NCBI GenBank assembly: GCA_001801365.1
Contig: MGXL01000055.1
Coordinates: forward strand, 10,901-19,452
DNA length: 8,552 nt
From: Gammaproteobacteria bacterium RBG_16_57_12
GTDB lineage: Bacteria > Pseudomonadota > Gammaproteobacteria > RBG-16-57-12
Direction: 5' to 3'
The notes below the pieces were generated by a model, which was given only the letters and a program-made list of their open reading frames with translations, had not been told where the DNA came from and did no database searches. The position numbers were made by a program, and so were the translations under genes. Below, piece by piece: positions 1-5,960 of this stretch (the stretch's first letter is position 1; each line of letters opens with the position of its first letter).

Positions 1-1
1 G

Positions 2-835
2 CAGACGCCCGTGGATATCATCTATCTGGGTGAAACTATCTGCAGCAAGCGCCGCGCCCTGCGCACCCAGGAGTGGATGGAGCTGGCCGAAGAACTTGCG
101 GCAGCCGGCAAGCAGGTTGTGCTTTCCACGCTGGCGCTGCTCGAGGCGGAATCAGAGATCATTACACTGCGCAAGATCTGCGCTAACGGACATCTCATGG
201 TGGAAGCCAACGACATGTCGGCCGTACATCTGTTGTCCGGTAAAGTGCCGTTTGTGGCCGGACCCACCATCAATATTTACAACGACCGCACCCTGAAATT
301 CCTGGCCGGGCTCGGCATGCGCCGCTGGGTGATGCCGGTCGAGCTTTCTCAGGAGACGCTGGCTGATCTGCAGCGCACCCGCCCGCCCGGCGTGGAAACG
401 GAGGTGCATGCATTTGGGCGCATGCCGCTGGCCATATCGGCGCGCTGCTTTACGGCGCACAGCCTGGATCTCCCCAAGGATGACTGCCAGTTACGTTGCC
501 TGGATTACCCGGAAGGCATAGCTCTGACCACGCAGGAAAATGAACCGTTCCTGACCATCAACGGCGTACAGCTTCAGTCGGCGCAAAGTTATAACCTGCT
601 GACGGAACTGGGCACGCTCGGGGAGATGGGTATCGATGTATTACGCATTATTCCGCAGCGGGAGCATACGGCTGACATCATCCGGTTATTTCATAACTGT
701 ATCGCAGGCCGCAGGCACCCCGATACCGCACTGGCAGAACTGCGGACCTTAACAACGGATGTACTCTGTGATGGCTATTGGCATGGTAGCCCCGGGATCG
801 ATGCTTTGCAGTCGCAGCGACTGCAGGAGATCTAG
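2..835 (+). CDS. ubiV: UbiV, O2-independent ubiquinone biosynthesis protein (U32 peptidase family), 5'-truncated by window
   Basis: The frame is open from the first bases, so the true start lies upstream; about 25 N-terminal residues are probably missing relative to the roughly 290-residue family. GTG at 11 is only the first possible start inside the window. Numbering from that GTG, the protein shows DIIYLGETICSKRR, the U32 feature VLSTLALLEAESE, the segment LPFVAG-like KVPFVAG (78-84), MPVELS (108-113), and SARCF followed by C-x12-C-x3-C. Cys11, Cys146, Cys159 and Cys163 correspond to the four cysteines that bind a [4Fe-4S] cluster in characterised UbiV. Known role of the family: with UbiU it forms a complex that supports ring hydroxylation in ubiquinone synthesis without O2. 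ubiU would be expected just upstream, outside the window. The gene ends 10 bases before the end of convergent ubiT, consistent with this assignment. Confidence 0.93.
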   Translation, partial: QTPVDIIYLGETICSKRRALRTQEWMELAEELAAAGKQVVLSTLALLEAESEIITLRKICANGHLMVEANDMSAVHLLSGKVPFVAGPTINIYNDRTLKFLAGLGMRRWVMPVELSQETLADLQRTRPPGVETEVHAFGRMPLAISARCFTAHSLDLPKDDCQLRCLDYPEGIALTTQENEPFLTINGVQLQSAQSYNLLTELGTLGEMGIDVLRIIPQREHTADIIRLFHNCIAGRRHPDTALAELRTLTTDVLCDGYWHGSPGIDALQSQRLQEI

Positions 836-845
836 CCGCTTGCTG

Positions 846-1322
846 CTAGCCGAGCCAGCGATCCGCCACACCCGAGGCATGTTTCAGTGCCAGACGCACA
901 GGGGCCGGGAAGGCGAGGGTATCCATTTCAATGCCGTCGAGCAGATTTTTAAGCTGCAATCCCAGTTCGGTGCTGCCCTCCAGGGATAGACGGCGCTGGA
1001 AAAACAGCGTATCGCTGTCTTCGCTGCGTGTGGCCAGCATCAGGAAATCATAAAAGTCACCGGAAATGGAGACGCCCGGCTTCCTGGCCTGCCCGGATAC
1101 GACAAAGCGCCCGCGCTCCAGGACGACACACACGCTGATTCGCGCATCACGCACCCGCAGGTAGACGGGCTGACCGGTGAGAAAATCCAGTTCTCCGGAA
1201 CACAGCAGCGGGGCGAAGACGCGGTTCAGCGCCAGTGCCAGCATCTGTGAATGCAGGGCCTGCGGCACCAGCGCCAGGGGCAGGGAAACGGGTTTGGGTA
1301 TGGTAAATCTTTTGATTGTCAT
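846..1322 (-). CDS. ubiT: UbiT, SCP2-domain accessory factor of O2-independent ubiquinone biosynthesis
   Basis: A 158-residue protein made almost entirely of one SCP2 sterol-binding-like domain, close to the family length of about 170. The conserved C-terminal half, around residues 104-132 (DTLFFQRRLSLEG, then GLQLKNLLDGIE), is the typical YhbT/UbiT signature. Known role: SCP2 proteins bind lipids, and UbiT is thought to hold ubiquinone intermediates for the UbiU-UbiV hydroxylation system. The ATG at 1322-1320 is preceded by a good Shine-Dalgarno sequence (GAGGTG, 5 bases upstream). The start codon overlaps the stop of a 60-codon upstream frame as ATGA. The gene converges on ubiV rather than diverging from ubiU as in E. 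coli, but adjacency to ubiV makes the identification firm. No cofactor-binding cysteines are expected in this family. Confidence 0.9.
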   Translation of the reverse strand: MTIKRFTIPKPVSLPLALVPQALHSQMLALALNRVFAPLLCSGELDFLTGQPVYLRVRDARISVCVVLERGRFVVSGQARKPGVSISGDFYDFLMLATRSEDSDTLFFQRRLSLEGSTELGLQLKNLLDGIEMDTLAFPAPVRLALKHASGVADRWLG

Positions 1323-1510
1323 AGGGACACCTCTAAAAATTCGATCCGGCCGATGATGGCACCAAAAGCAGGCGCCTCCAGGCTAGGCACAAACGGGTAA
1401 AAAAGCGGACGACTGCATGGCTGCACGACTCCAAGGATGGAGGAGATAGAGCAACGCAGGAGCAGTTGCCGAGGAGTTAGCGGCCTGCTGAAAAACGCCA
1501 TTTAATGCTA
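1319..1510 (-). repeat. Probable dispersed repeat or mobile-element remnant upstream of ubiT
   Basis: This stretch reads smoothly in several frames without a recognisable protein. On the minus strand one frame (1501-1319, 60 codons, starting MAFFSRPLTPRQLLLRC) ends by ATGA overlap with ubiT. Another frame gives an equally unconvincing 110-residue ORF. It contains a short hairpin, GCAAC/GTTGC at 1451-1469, and the imperfect repeat around 1410-1430 (cgactgca, ctgcacgact). The tone of the sequence resembles intergenic repeats that occur in many copies in gammaproteobacterial genomes, but only one copy is in this window, so this is inference. If it is a repeat, its end supplies the ribosome binding site of ubiT. 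Confidence 0.35.
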
Positions 1511-1533
1511 TGACATTTGGTAGGATTGGCGCA

Positions 1534-1564
1534 ACGAAAACTTTTGGGCCACGAAAACTTTTGG
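1534..1564. repeat. Tandem 14-base direct repeat, period 17
   Basis: The sequence acgaaaacttttgg occurs at 1534-1547 and again, identical, at 1551-1564, separated by gcc. Two copies on the same face at a 17-base period could be a duplication scar or paired protein-binding sites. No other copy was seen in the window. Confidence 0.8.
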
Positions 1565-1670
1565 AATTTGAAGCCACGCGCGGAGCCGATTTAGCCAGCC
1601 GAAGCTGTTTTTGTAGCCCGGACGGGGAAGGATTTTGTAGGCTGATACCAGCTTGACTAGCGGCGGCTTT

Positions 1671-1710
1671 CAGGTCGATGCGGGCAACCTGATCATATAG
1701 GCTCGACCTG
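1671..1710. repeat. 8-base inverted repeat (CAGGTCGA / TCGACCTG)
   Basis: CAGGTCGA at 1671-1678 is the exact reverse complement of TCGACCTG at 1703-1710, with a 24-base loop. No T-run follows on either strand, so it is not an evident terminator. It may be a degenerate element end or a binding site. Confidence 0.5.
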
Positions 1711-1870
1711 AGCATGTTAAACGGGCATTCTTATGACCGTTCATTCGAGACTCCAAGAGTGGTTGAGAGGATTCGAGAACCCTCAGTTTCTCTCATCCCG
1801 GATGAACAACCTGTTGAGAAGCGATAATTACTGATTATGTCCGCTGTATCTCCGCATCGTAACTACGTAA

Positions 1871-1876
1871 TATGAT
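1871..1876 (+). promoter_or_regulatory. Possible -10 element for the DUF4412 operon
   Basis: TATGAT matches five of six bases of the sigma-70 -10 consensus and would place transcription start about 45 bases before the GTG at 1929. No good -35 hexamer lies 16-18 bases upstream, so the call is weak. A 5-base hairpin (GCCGG/CCGGC, 1889-1903) would lie in the 5' untranslated region. Confidence 0.25.
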
Positions 1877-1928
1877 AATGGATGGATGGCCGGATTTTCC
1901 GGCAAAACAACATACTCAGGAGACGATC

Positions 1929-2642
1929 GTGAAAAAAACAAGAATGCTTTTAATGGCGGCGGCAATAACGATGGCGGGTGCGGCGCAGGCCGCAAGCCCA
2001 TCTCAGCCGCAGGTGGAATATTCCGCCGATTCTGTGATGGAGACGGCGGAGGTCTCGATGCAGGGCCATGTCTATTACACCCCGACGCGGGAGCGGCGCG
2101 AGATGGTCATGGACGGTGGGGACAAAATGATTACGATCATGCGCCATGACAAGAAGGTGGCCTGGACGCTGATGCCGGCGGAAAAGATGTACATGGAAAT
2201 GAGCATTGTCCAGGCCAACACCAACACCAATGACGATCCATCGCAATACCAGATTGAACAGACCGTGGTCGGCCCGGAGACGGTCAATGGCGTGAACACG
2301 ACCAAGAGCAAGATCATCATGACCGGACCCAAAGGCGAGAAGATGGGCGGCTTCATGTGGGTAACCAAGGAAAATATCATGGTCAAGATGGATGCTATTG
2401 CCATCGACAAAAAAGACAAGATGCGCATCAAGACCGAGCTGACCAATCTCAAGGTCGGCAAGCAGGATGCCGCACTGTTCGAAATCCCGTCCGGTTACAC
2501 CGCGATGGGTCTGGGGGGAATGGGCAAGATGATGATGGGCGGTGACGACACAGAAAAAGATGACGACGGCAAGGAGAGCGCCGGTGGAGCCCAGGAAAAG
2601 AAGGGGTTTGGCCTGATGGATGCCATCAAACTGCTGAAATAG
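1929..2642 (+). CDS. Exported Met-rich DUF4412 / LolA-like protein
   Basis: The start is taken as GTG at 1929 because AGGAGA (1918-1923) sits 5 bases upstream and the first residues then form a clean signal peptide (KK-T-R, hydrophobic core, AQA|AS cleavage near residue 21). An ATG at 1872 in frame would add 19 residues that spoil it. The 237-residue product resembles DUF4412 proteins, whose fold is related to LolA/LolB lipoprotein carriers: YYTPTRERREMVMDGG, then IMRHDKKVAWTLMPAEKMYMEM, then a beta-rich body ending AALFEIPSGYT (181-191). The mature part has 22 methionines in about 216 residues, including GMGKMMMGG (197-205), no cysteine, and an acidic tail DDTEKDDDGKE. Function in the family is unknown; periplasmic binding of a lipid, or of a metal through methionines, are guesses. 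It is followed after 15 bases by the next gene, so the two are probably one operon. Confidence 0.72.
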   Translation: MKKTRMLLMAAAITMAGAAQAASPSQPQVEYSADSVMETAEVSMQGHVYYTPTRERREMVMDGGDKMITIMRHDKKVAWTLMPAEKMYMEMSIVQANTNTNDDPSQYQIEQTVVGPETVNGVNTTKSKIIMTGPKGEKMGGFMWVTKENIMVKMDAIAIDKKDKMRIKTELTNLKVGKQDAALFEIPSGYTAMGLGGMGKMMMGGDDTEKDDDGKESAGGAQEKKGFGLMDAIKLLK

Positions 2643-2657
2643 CCCAGGAGCGATGCC

Positions 2658-3569
2658 ATGAAGAAAACAATAATGATGTCCATCGTGTTTGGTGTAACGG
2701 GCCTGATGGGTGCGGCGCAACCCACACTGGCCGATGGCTGTCGCACGGAAGATGAGACGACCGCTGCCGTGCAGATGAGGAAAGCCGAGGATAGCGAGCG
2801 CACCGGCAAGTTAAAGGAGGCCTATGAGTTGGCGGGCAGGATCGACTCCATGTGTCTGGCTGGCGATGGCTATAAGCGGCACGAAGCCATGCAGAAACGC
2901 ATCGGCCTGCAACTGGGGCAGCAGGAGGAGAAGCAGGGGCGACTCGCCGCCGCGTTCGATTGGTACAAGAATTCGGGTAACGAGGCGGAGGCGGATCGGG
3001 TCAAGATGAAGCACGTCAATACCAGTCCGCGTGACCGCAATGTGGTGTCAGGCGCCATTGATCATTTCCGGTTCAAGAATAACGACACGCGCGTAACCGA
3101 GCTGCGCCAGTTGGCCGCGAAAAACGCTGATCTCGAGCTTGCCAACGAAGAAAAGGCCTTTGCCGCCCGCAAGGAATCGTTCGAGGAACTTGGGAATGCC
3201 AGGGACTGGTTTTACCTGGTCAGCGAAGGCGAGGCAAAGAAGGTGCGCGAACGCGCCGAACGGCGTGGCGATACTCTGCTCAAAGAAAGCACATTCCGGC
3301 ATTTAGAGAATGCCAAGCGTTATTTTGGGATGGCCGAGGCAAAGTCTAAGGAGAAGGCGCTACAAGACAAAGCGATGCGGCTGGCGCAGGAACACGAGGA
3401 GAAGGGAGAAATAACACAGGCCAGGAATTTCTATGGCCTTGCCGGCGCAGGCGCCAAGGGCGATGAGCTCGAAAAACACGCCGAGGCGCAGCATAAAAAA
3501 TCTGAAGAGAAACGACAGAAACAGTTCACGAAGGATCAGGATGACCTCGAAAAAGAGCTTGGGCTGTAG
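2658..3569 (+). CDS. Exported helical repeat protein of unknown function
   Basis: ATG at 2658 has AGGAG (2645-2649) 8 bases upstream. The 303-residue product begins with a signal peptide (MKKTIMMSIV..., cleavage probably after TLA at residue 25). I do not recognise a named family. The mature part is highly charged and helical, with a degenerate TPR-like motif that recurs: GKLKEAYELAG (50-60), GRLAAAFDWYKNSG (94-107), GNARDWFYLVSEGEAKK (179-195), LENAKRYFGMAEAKSKEKA (216-234) and GEITQARNFYGLAGAGAKG (250-268). Each has A-x-x-[FWY]-[YF] followed by a short turn rich in A, S, G and E. The last 30 residues are a charged coiled-coil-like tail. Only two cysteines remain after cleavage (28 and 66) and could form a disulfide. 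The 15-base spacing from the DUF4412-like gene points to co-expression and perhaps physical partnership in the periplasm. TPR-like is inferred by eye only. Confidence 0.75.
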   Translation: MKKTIMMSIVFGVTGLMGAAQPTLADGCRTEDETTAAVQMRKAEDSERTGKLKEAYELAGRIDSMCLAGDGYKRHEAMQKRIGLQLGQQEEKQGRLAAAFDWYKNSGNEAEADRVKMKHVNTSPRDRNVVSGAIDHFRFKNNDTRVTELRQLAAKNADLELANEEKAFAARKESFEELGNARDWFYLVSEGEAKKVRERAERRGDTLLKESTFRHLENAKRYFGMAEAKSKEKALQDKAMRLAQEHEEKGEITQARNFYGLAGAGAKGDELEKHAEAQHKKSEEKRQKQFTKDQDDLEKELGL

Positions 3570-3640
3570 ATATCATCAAGAAAACCGGGCTGCGCTACGC
3601 GACGGGGCAGACTGTAACATCATTCCCTGGAGTAACTGAC

Positions 3641-3762
3641 ATGAAGTTCTTTTCCTTAAAACATTGCATCGCCTGCCTGCAAGATCCAAACCCGGATAAC
3701 CTGAACAACTACGCCGCCTTTCTGACTATGATCGGCGGCGAACAACTGGCCCAGCCGATTCC
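3641..3762 (+). pseudogene. Short ORF interrupted by the miniature element
   Basis: A plausible start at 3641 (GGAG about 8 bases upstream) encodes MKFFSLKHCIACLQDPNPDN and continues to IPV, after which the frame enters the inserted element and ends inside it at 3910 (89 codons as it stands). Only about the first 41 residues are native. Removing the element and joining 3762 to 4030 gives Pro-Gly-stop, so the ancestral ORF was either a 42-residue peptide or has lost more sequence. No family is recognised. The CIAC pair (Cys9, Cys12) could bind a metal, but that is speculation. It may also never have been translated. Confidence 0.4.
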
Positions 3763-3795
3763 AGTGTCCTGTCACACGTCTAATGACGCCTTCAG
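3763..3795 (+). repeat. Left terminal inverted repeat of the miniature element
   Basis: Exact reverse complement of 3997-4029. Outer bases are AGTGTCC; the base outside is C on the left and, read from the other end, T on the right, so the repeat stops exactly here. Confidence 0.95.
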
Positions 3796-3891
3796 AGCCC
3801 CCGAGCGGCGCCAGGGCAAGGCGCAGCGCGCAGACAATGGCCATTCCCTTGTCAAGCGCTGCAACGCCGCACTGGCGTCGCTCGGGGGCTC
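3795..3891. repeat. Internal hairpin arm A
   Basis: GAGCCCCCGAGCGGCGCCAG (3795-3814) pairs with CTGGCGTCGCTCGGGGGCTC (3872-3891) with a single mismatch. Within the loop a weaker stem is possible between GACAATGG and CCCTTGTC and another between GCAGCG and CGCTGC. Confidence 0.9.
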
Positions 3892-3898
3892 CCTCCGG

Positions 3899-3997
3899 GC
3901 GAGACGATAAGCGGCCATCTGCGGCGTTACTTGCCCTTGAGGTAGAATGGCTACCCCGGCGGGCAAGTGCCTTGCATCTGGCCGCTTCTCGTCTCGC
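3899..3997. repeat. Internal hairpin arm B
   Basis: GCGAGACGATAAGCGGCCA (3899-3917) pairs with 3979-3997 with one mismatch. Nested inside are ACTTGCCC (3929-3936) with GGGCAAGT (3961-3968) and GGTAG (3941-3945) with CTACC (3951-3955) closing a 5-base loop, so arm B is a long stepped hairpin. Confidence 0.9.
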
Positions 3998-4029
3998 TGA
4001 AGGCGTCATTAGACGTGTGACAGGACACT
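3997..4029 (-). repeat. Right terminal inverted repeat of the miniature element
   Basis: Exact reverse complement of 3763-3795. It ends 43 bases before the start codon of the downstream radical SAM gene. Confidence 0.95.
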
Positions 4030-4072
4030 AGGATAATACTGCTCACAATAGCGGAAAGCCGAATCAACTGAC

Positions 4073-5014
4073 ATGACATTAGCCCATTACATACATACCT
4101 TTGGCCAGGCCATGCTCAAGCGGCACGGCGAGCGTATCCACAAGGTTTCCATCAACGCCGGCCTGACCTGCCCCAACCGCGACGGCAGCAAGGGCCGTGG
4201 CGGCTGCACCTTCTGCAATAATGTATCGTTCAGTCCCAATGGCCGGCAAACGCCTTCCATTGCCGAACAGATCGCGGCCGGCCAAAAGGTGATTCTCAAG
4301 CGCACCCGCGCCCGCAAGTACATCGCCTACTTTCAATCCTACACCAACACCTATACGGATCTCGCCAGCCTGCGCCAACTGTATGATCAGGCCATTAGGG
4401 CGCCCGGCGTCGTGGGTCTGTCCATCGGCACCCGCCCGGACTGTGTGCCCGACGCCGTGCTGGATCTGCTGGTGCAGTACCGGCAGCAAGGTCTCGAGGT
4501 GTGGCTGGAGCTGGGTCTGCAATCGGCCTTCGACGAAACCCTGCGGCGCATCAACCGTTGCAGCGACTTTGCCGACTATCGCCAGGCGGTGACGAAGGCC
4601 CGCGCCTTGGGCATACCGGTGTGTACGCATCTGATTATCGGTCTGCCCGGTGAAACACGCCGGCACAATATTGAAACGCTGGAGCAGGTGCTGGCGCTGG
4701 GAACCGATGGATTGAAACTGCATCCGCTGCATGTGGTGAAGGGCACCGCCCTGGCCAATGAATGGCGGCGCGGGGAATATACGCCGCTGGCGCTCGACGA
4801 GTATGTATCGATTGTCGCGGACCTGATCGGCATGGCGCCGCCTGACATGATTTATCACCGGCTGACCGGCACGGCCTCCGCCGATATCCTGCTGGCCCCG
4901 GCGTGGTGCGAAAAGAAATGGCTGGTGCTGAACAGTATCGAGGCAGAGTTGCGTCGGCGCAGTCATTTTTCCGGAATCAGTCCGGCCGGCCGGCTTCCTG
5001 ATCAGGCCGCTTAG
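4073..5014 (+). CDS. yhcC: YhcC-like radical SAM protein (TIGR01212 family)
   Basis: A 313-residue protein of the usual family length. The cluster motif is C33-x11-C45-x2-C48 in CPNRDGSKGRGGCTFC, the Elp3-like radical SAM arrangement characteristic of YhcC, expected to bind a [4Fe-4S] cluster and S-adenosylmethionine. Other family landmarks are YIAYFQSYTNTY (83-94), GTRPDCVPDAVLDLL (119-133), VWLELGLQSA (143-152), HLIIGLPGET (186-195), GLKLHPLHVVKGT (213-225) and LLAPAWCEKKW (273-283). The substrate is not established; a role in RNA or metabolite modification is only inferred. ATG at 4073 aligns with the N-terminus of E. coli YhcC (similar spacing to CPNRDG), although no strong ribosome binding site precedes it. 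The miniature element ends only 43 bases upstream and may have replaced or moved the promoter. It converges with the pseudouridine synthase gene across a 7-base gap. Confidence 0.9.
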   Translation: MTLAHYIHTFGQAMLKRHGERIHKVSINAGLTCPNRDGSKGRGGCTFCNNVSFSPNGRQTPSIAEQIAAGQKVILKRTRARKYIAYFQSYTNTYTDLASLRQLYDQAIRAPGVVGLSIGTRPDCVPDAVLDLLVQYRQQGLEVWLELGLQSAFDETLRRINRCSDFADYRQAVTKARALGIPVCTHLIIGLPGETRRHNIETLEQVLALGTDGLKLHPLHVVKGTALANEWRRGEYTPLALDEYVSIVADLIGMAPPDMIYHRLTGTASADILLAPAWCEKKWLVLNSIEAELRRRSHFSGISPAGRLPDQAA

Positions 5015-5021
5015 CAGGCTG

Positions 5022-5885
5022 TCAGAACAACCATTTCTCGCGCGGCAACTGGAAGTCCTGTCTCTGGCGCGTATAGGGGCAGTCGAACGCCAGGCCGATC
5101 GCCATCAGCCTCAGCCCCTCGGTGTTCTTGTTCCCGGTTCCGTACTTCGGGTCGCCCATCACGGGATAGCCCAGTCCGGCGAAATGCCGCCTGATCTGAT
5201 GCAGGCGTCCGGTGCCGATCGTCACCGTTACCGTGCTGCAGTCCAGCGCGGGGTCATAATTCTCCACGACATACTCGGTCAGCGCCGCCCTGCCATCCAG
5301 GGGAGCATCGATACGGCCCCTGGGAGACTGAGCTGCAAGATCGCCCTTCACCTGTATGCGATAGGCCTTGCTCACCTCGCCGTCCTGCAGCAGCCGGGAG
5401 AGCCTGGCCGCCGCCTCCTGGCTGTGGGCGATCATCATCAGCCCCACGGCCTCCCGGTCGAGGCGGTGGACCAGATAGGCCGGGCGTGGCGGTTCGAAGG
5501 CCTGCTCCGCCTGGCGCAGCAGCGAGCAATGATCACCGTACTCGTTGCCCTGCGCCAGCATTCCTGCGGGTTTATACCAGATGCTGTAATGCCGGCGATC
5601 GAACAGGCATACGCCCGGCGGCGCTGTGGTATCCAGCAGACGGCGGTCATAATAAAGTTCGACGTAATCACCCGCCCGTAATAATGTGGTGGCCCGCCGC
5701 AACCGCCGGCGGCTGCCTTTGGCGCCTGCCATCAGCCATACACCACCCTTGGTCATCACCTCCTTGATTTGTGTACGGCTAAGACCACTCTGGTGTGACA
5801 AATAGTCGACGGCCTTGCACGTGTCCGCGCATGCCACCGTTTGTTTCAGAATAAGTTTTGCAGATTCTTGAGGGGTAACAGTCAT
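5022..5885 (-). CDS. RluA-family RNA pseudouridine synthase
   Basis: A 287-residue protein. Residues about 23-80 look like an S4-type RNA-binding region (YLSHQSGLSRTQIKEVMTKG, ...LRAGDYVELYY). The catalytic domain starts near residue 100: YKPAGML (104-110), HRLDREAVGLM (140-150) with catalytic Asp143, KAYRIQVKG (173-181), GRLHQIRRHF (226-235) and GDPKYG (244-249). The family isomerises uridine to pseudouridine in rRNA or tRNA; the target here cannot be read from sequence. The motif departs from the common HRLDRxTSG by having Ala-Val where Thr-Ser is usual. ATG at 5885 has no clear ribosome binding site, and TATACA at 5903-5898 could be a -10 element giving a very short leader. Divergent from the DUF2914 gene and convergent with yhcC. 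Confidence 0.88.
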   Translation of the reverse strand: MTVTPQESAKLILKQTVACADTCKAVDYLSHQSGLSRTQIKEVMTKGGVWLMAGAKGSRRRLRRATTLLRAGDYVELYYDRRLLDTTAPPGVCLFDRRHYSIWYKPAGMLAQGNEYGDHCSLLRQAEQAFEPPRPAYLVHRLDREAVGLMMIAHSQEAAARLSRLLQDGEVSKAYRIQVKGDLAAQSPRGRIDAPLDGRAALTEYVVENYDPALDCSTVTVTIGTGRLHQIRRHFAGLGYPVMGDPKYGTGNKNTEGLRLMAIGLAFDCPYTRQRQDFQLPREKWLF

Positions 5886-5925
5886 GGCGTGTGAATGTGT
5901 ATAAGTGCGGTGAAAATCACAATTG

Positions 5926-5940
5926 GAGGTGCTTCACCTC
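5926..5940. repeat. Perfect 6-base palindrome in the divergent promoter region
   Basis: GAGGTG (5926-5931), CTT, CACCTC (5935-5940). It lies between the two divergent genes and overlaps the possible -35 hexamer of the DUF2914 gene, so it could be an operator. It is short enough to be chance. Confidence 0.4.
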
Positions 5941-5960
5941 TACTATTCTCTGTCTATACA
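5933..5960 (+). promoter_or_regulatory. Possible sigma-70 promoter for the DUF2914 gene
   Basis: TTCACC (5933-5938) and TATACA (5955-5960) with a 16-base spacer match the -35 and -10 consensus at four of six bases each. It would give a leader of about 85 bases before the ATG at 6051. Confidence 0.3.

Larger units (their letters stand above)
1511..1870. other. Non-coding stretch before the exported-protein operon
   Basis: No reading frame here looks like a real protein. Visible structure is limited to a 14-base tandem duplication (1534-1564), an 8-base inverted repeat (1671-1678 with 1703-1710) and A/T-rich sequence near 1820-1876 that may hold the promoter of the downstream operon. No inverted ends of an insertion sequence and no FNR-like box (TTGAT-N4-ATCAA) were seen. 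Confidence 0.5.
3763..4029. mobile_element. 267-base MITE-like element with 33-base perfect terminal inverted repeats
   Basis: The ends are exact inverted copies of 33 bases: 3763-3795 (beginning AGTGTCCTGTCACACG) and 3997-4029. The interior is almost wholly two further hairpin arms: arm A (3795-3814 with 3872-3891, one mismatch in 20) and arm B (3899-3917 with 3979-3997, one mismatch in 19). The arms abut the terminal repeats and are separated from each other by only 7 bases, so the whole unit can fold as a three-way, cloverleaf-like junction. There is no transposase ORF; the ORFs that cross it are by-products of the palindromes. No target-site duplication is visible next to the ends. This is best read as a non-autonomous miniature inverted-repeat element; its parent family is not identified. 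Confidence 0.85.

Noticed and set aside
1383..1715. 110-residue minus-strand ORF upstream of ubiT
   Set aside because: No ribosome binding site or recognisable domain, low-complexity Ala/Ser/Leu composition, and it lies in repeat-like sequence.
1950..2720. Long minus-strand ORF opposite the two exported-protein genes
   Set aside because: His/Arg/Leu-rich shadow of the plus-strand genes; it crosses two well-supported starts and has no family features.
3763..4029. Invertible promoter switch bounded by the 33-base inverted repeats
   Set aside because: No recombinase gene nearby and no convincing outward promoter; the palindromic interior fits a miniature transposable element better. Read-pair evidence of inversion would revive it.
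3763..4029. Integron attC site or CRISPR repeat
   Set aside because: There is only one unit, no integrase or cas gene, and the perfect 33-base ends do not fit attC architecture.
3656..4031. ORFs crossing the miniature element on both strands
   Set aside because: They exist because the palindromic sequence is free of stops; similar peptides arise on both strands.
4079..4966. 295-residue minus-strand ORF opposite the radical SAM gene
   Set aside because: Antisense shadow of a clearly recognised gene, with low-complexity composition.
4968..5011. Terminator between yhcC and the pseudouridine synthase gene
   Set aside because: CCGGA/TCCGG and the GCCGGCCGGC palindrome lie inside the yhcC coding sequence and no T-run follows on either strand.
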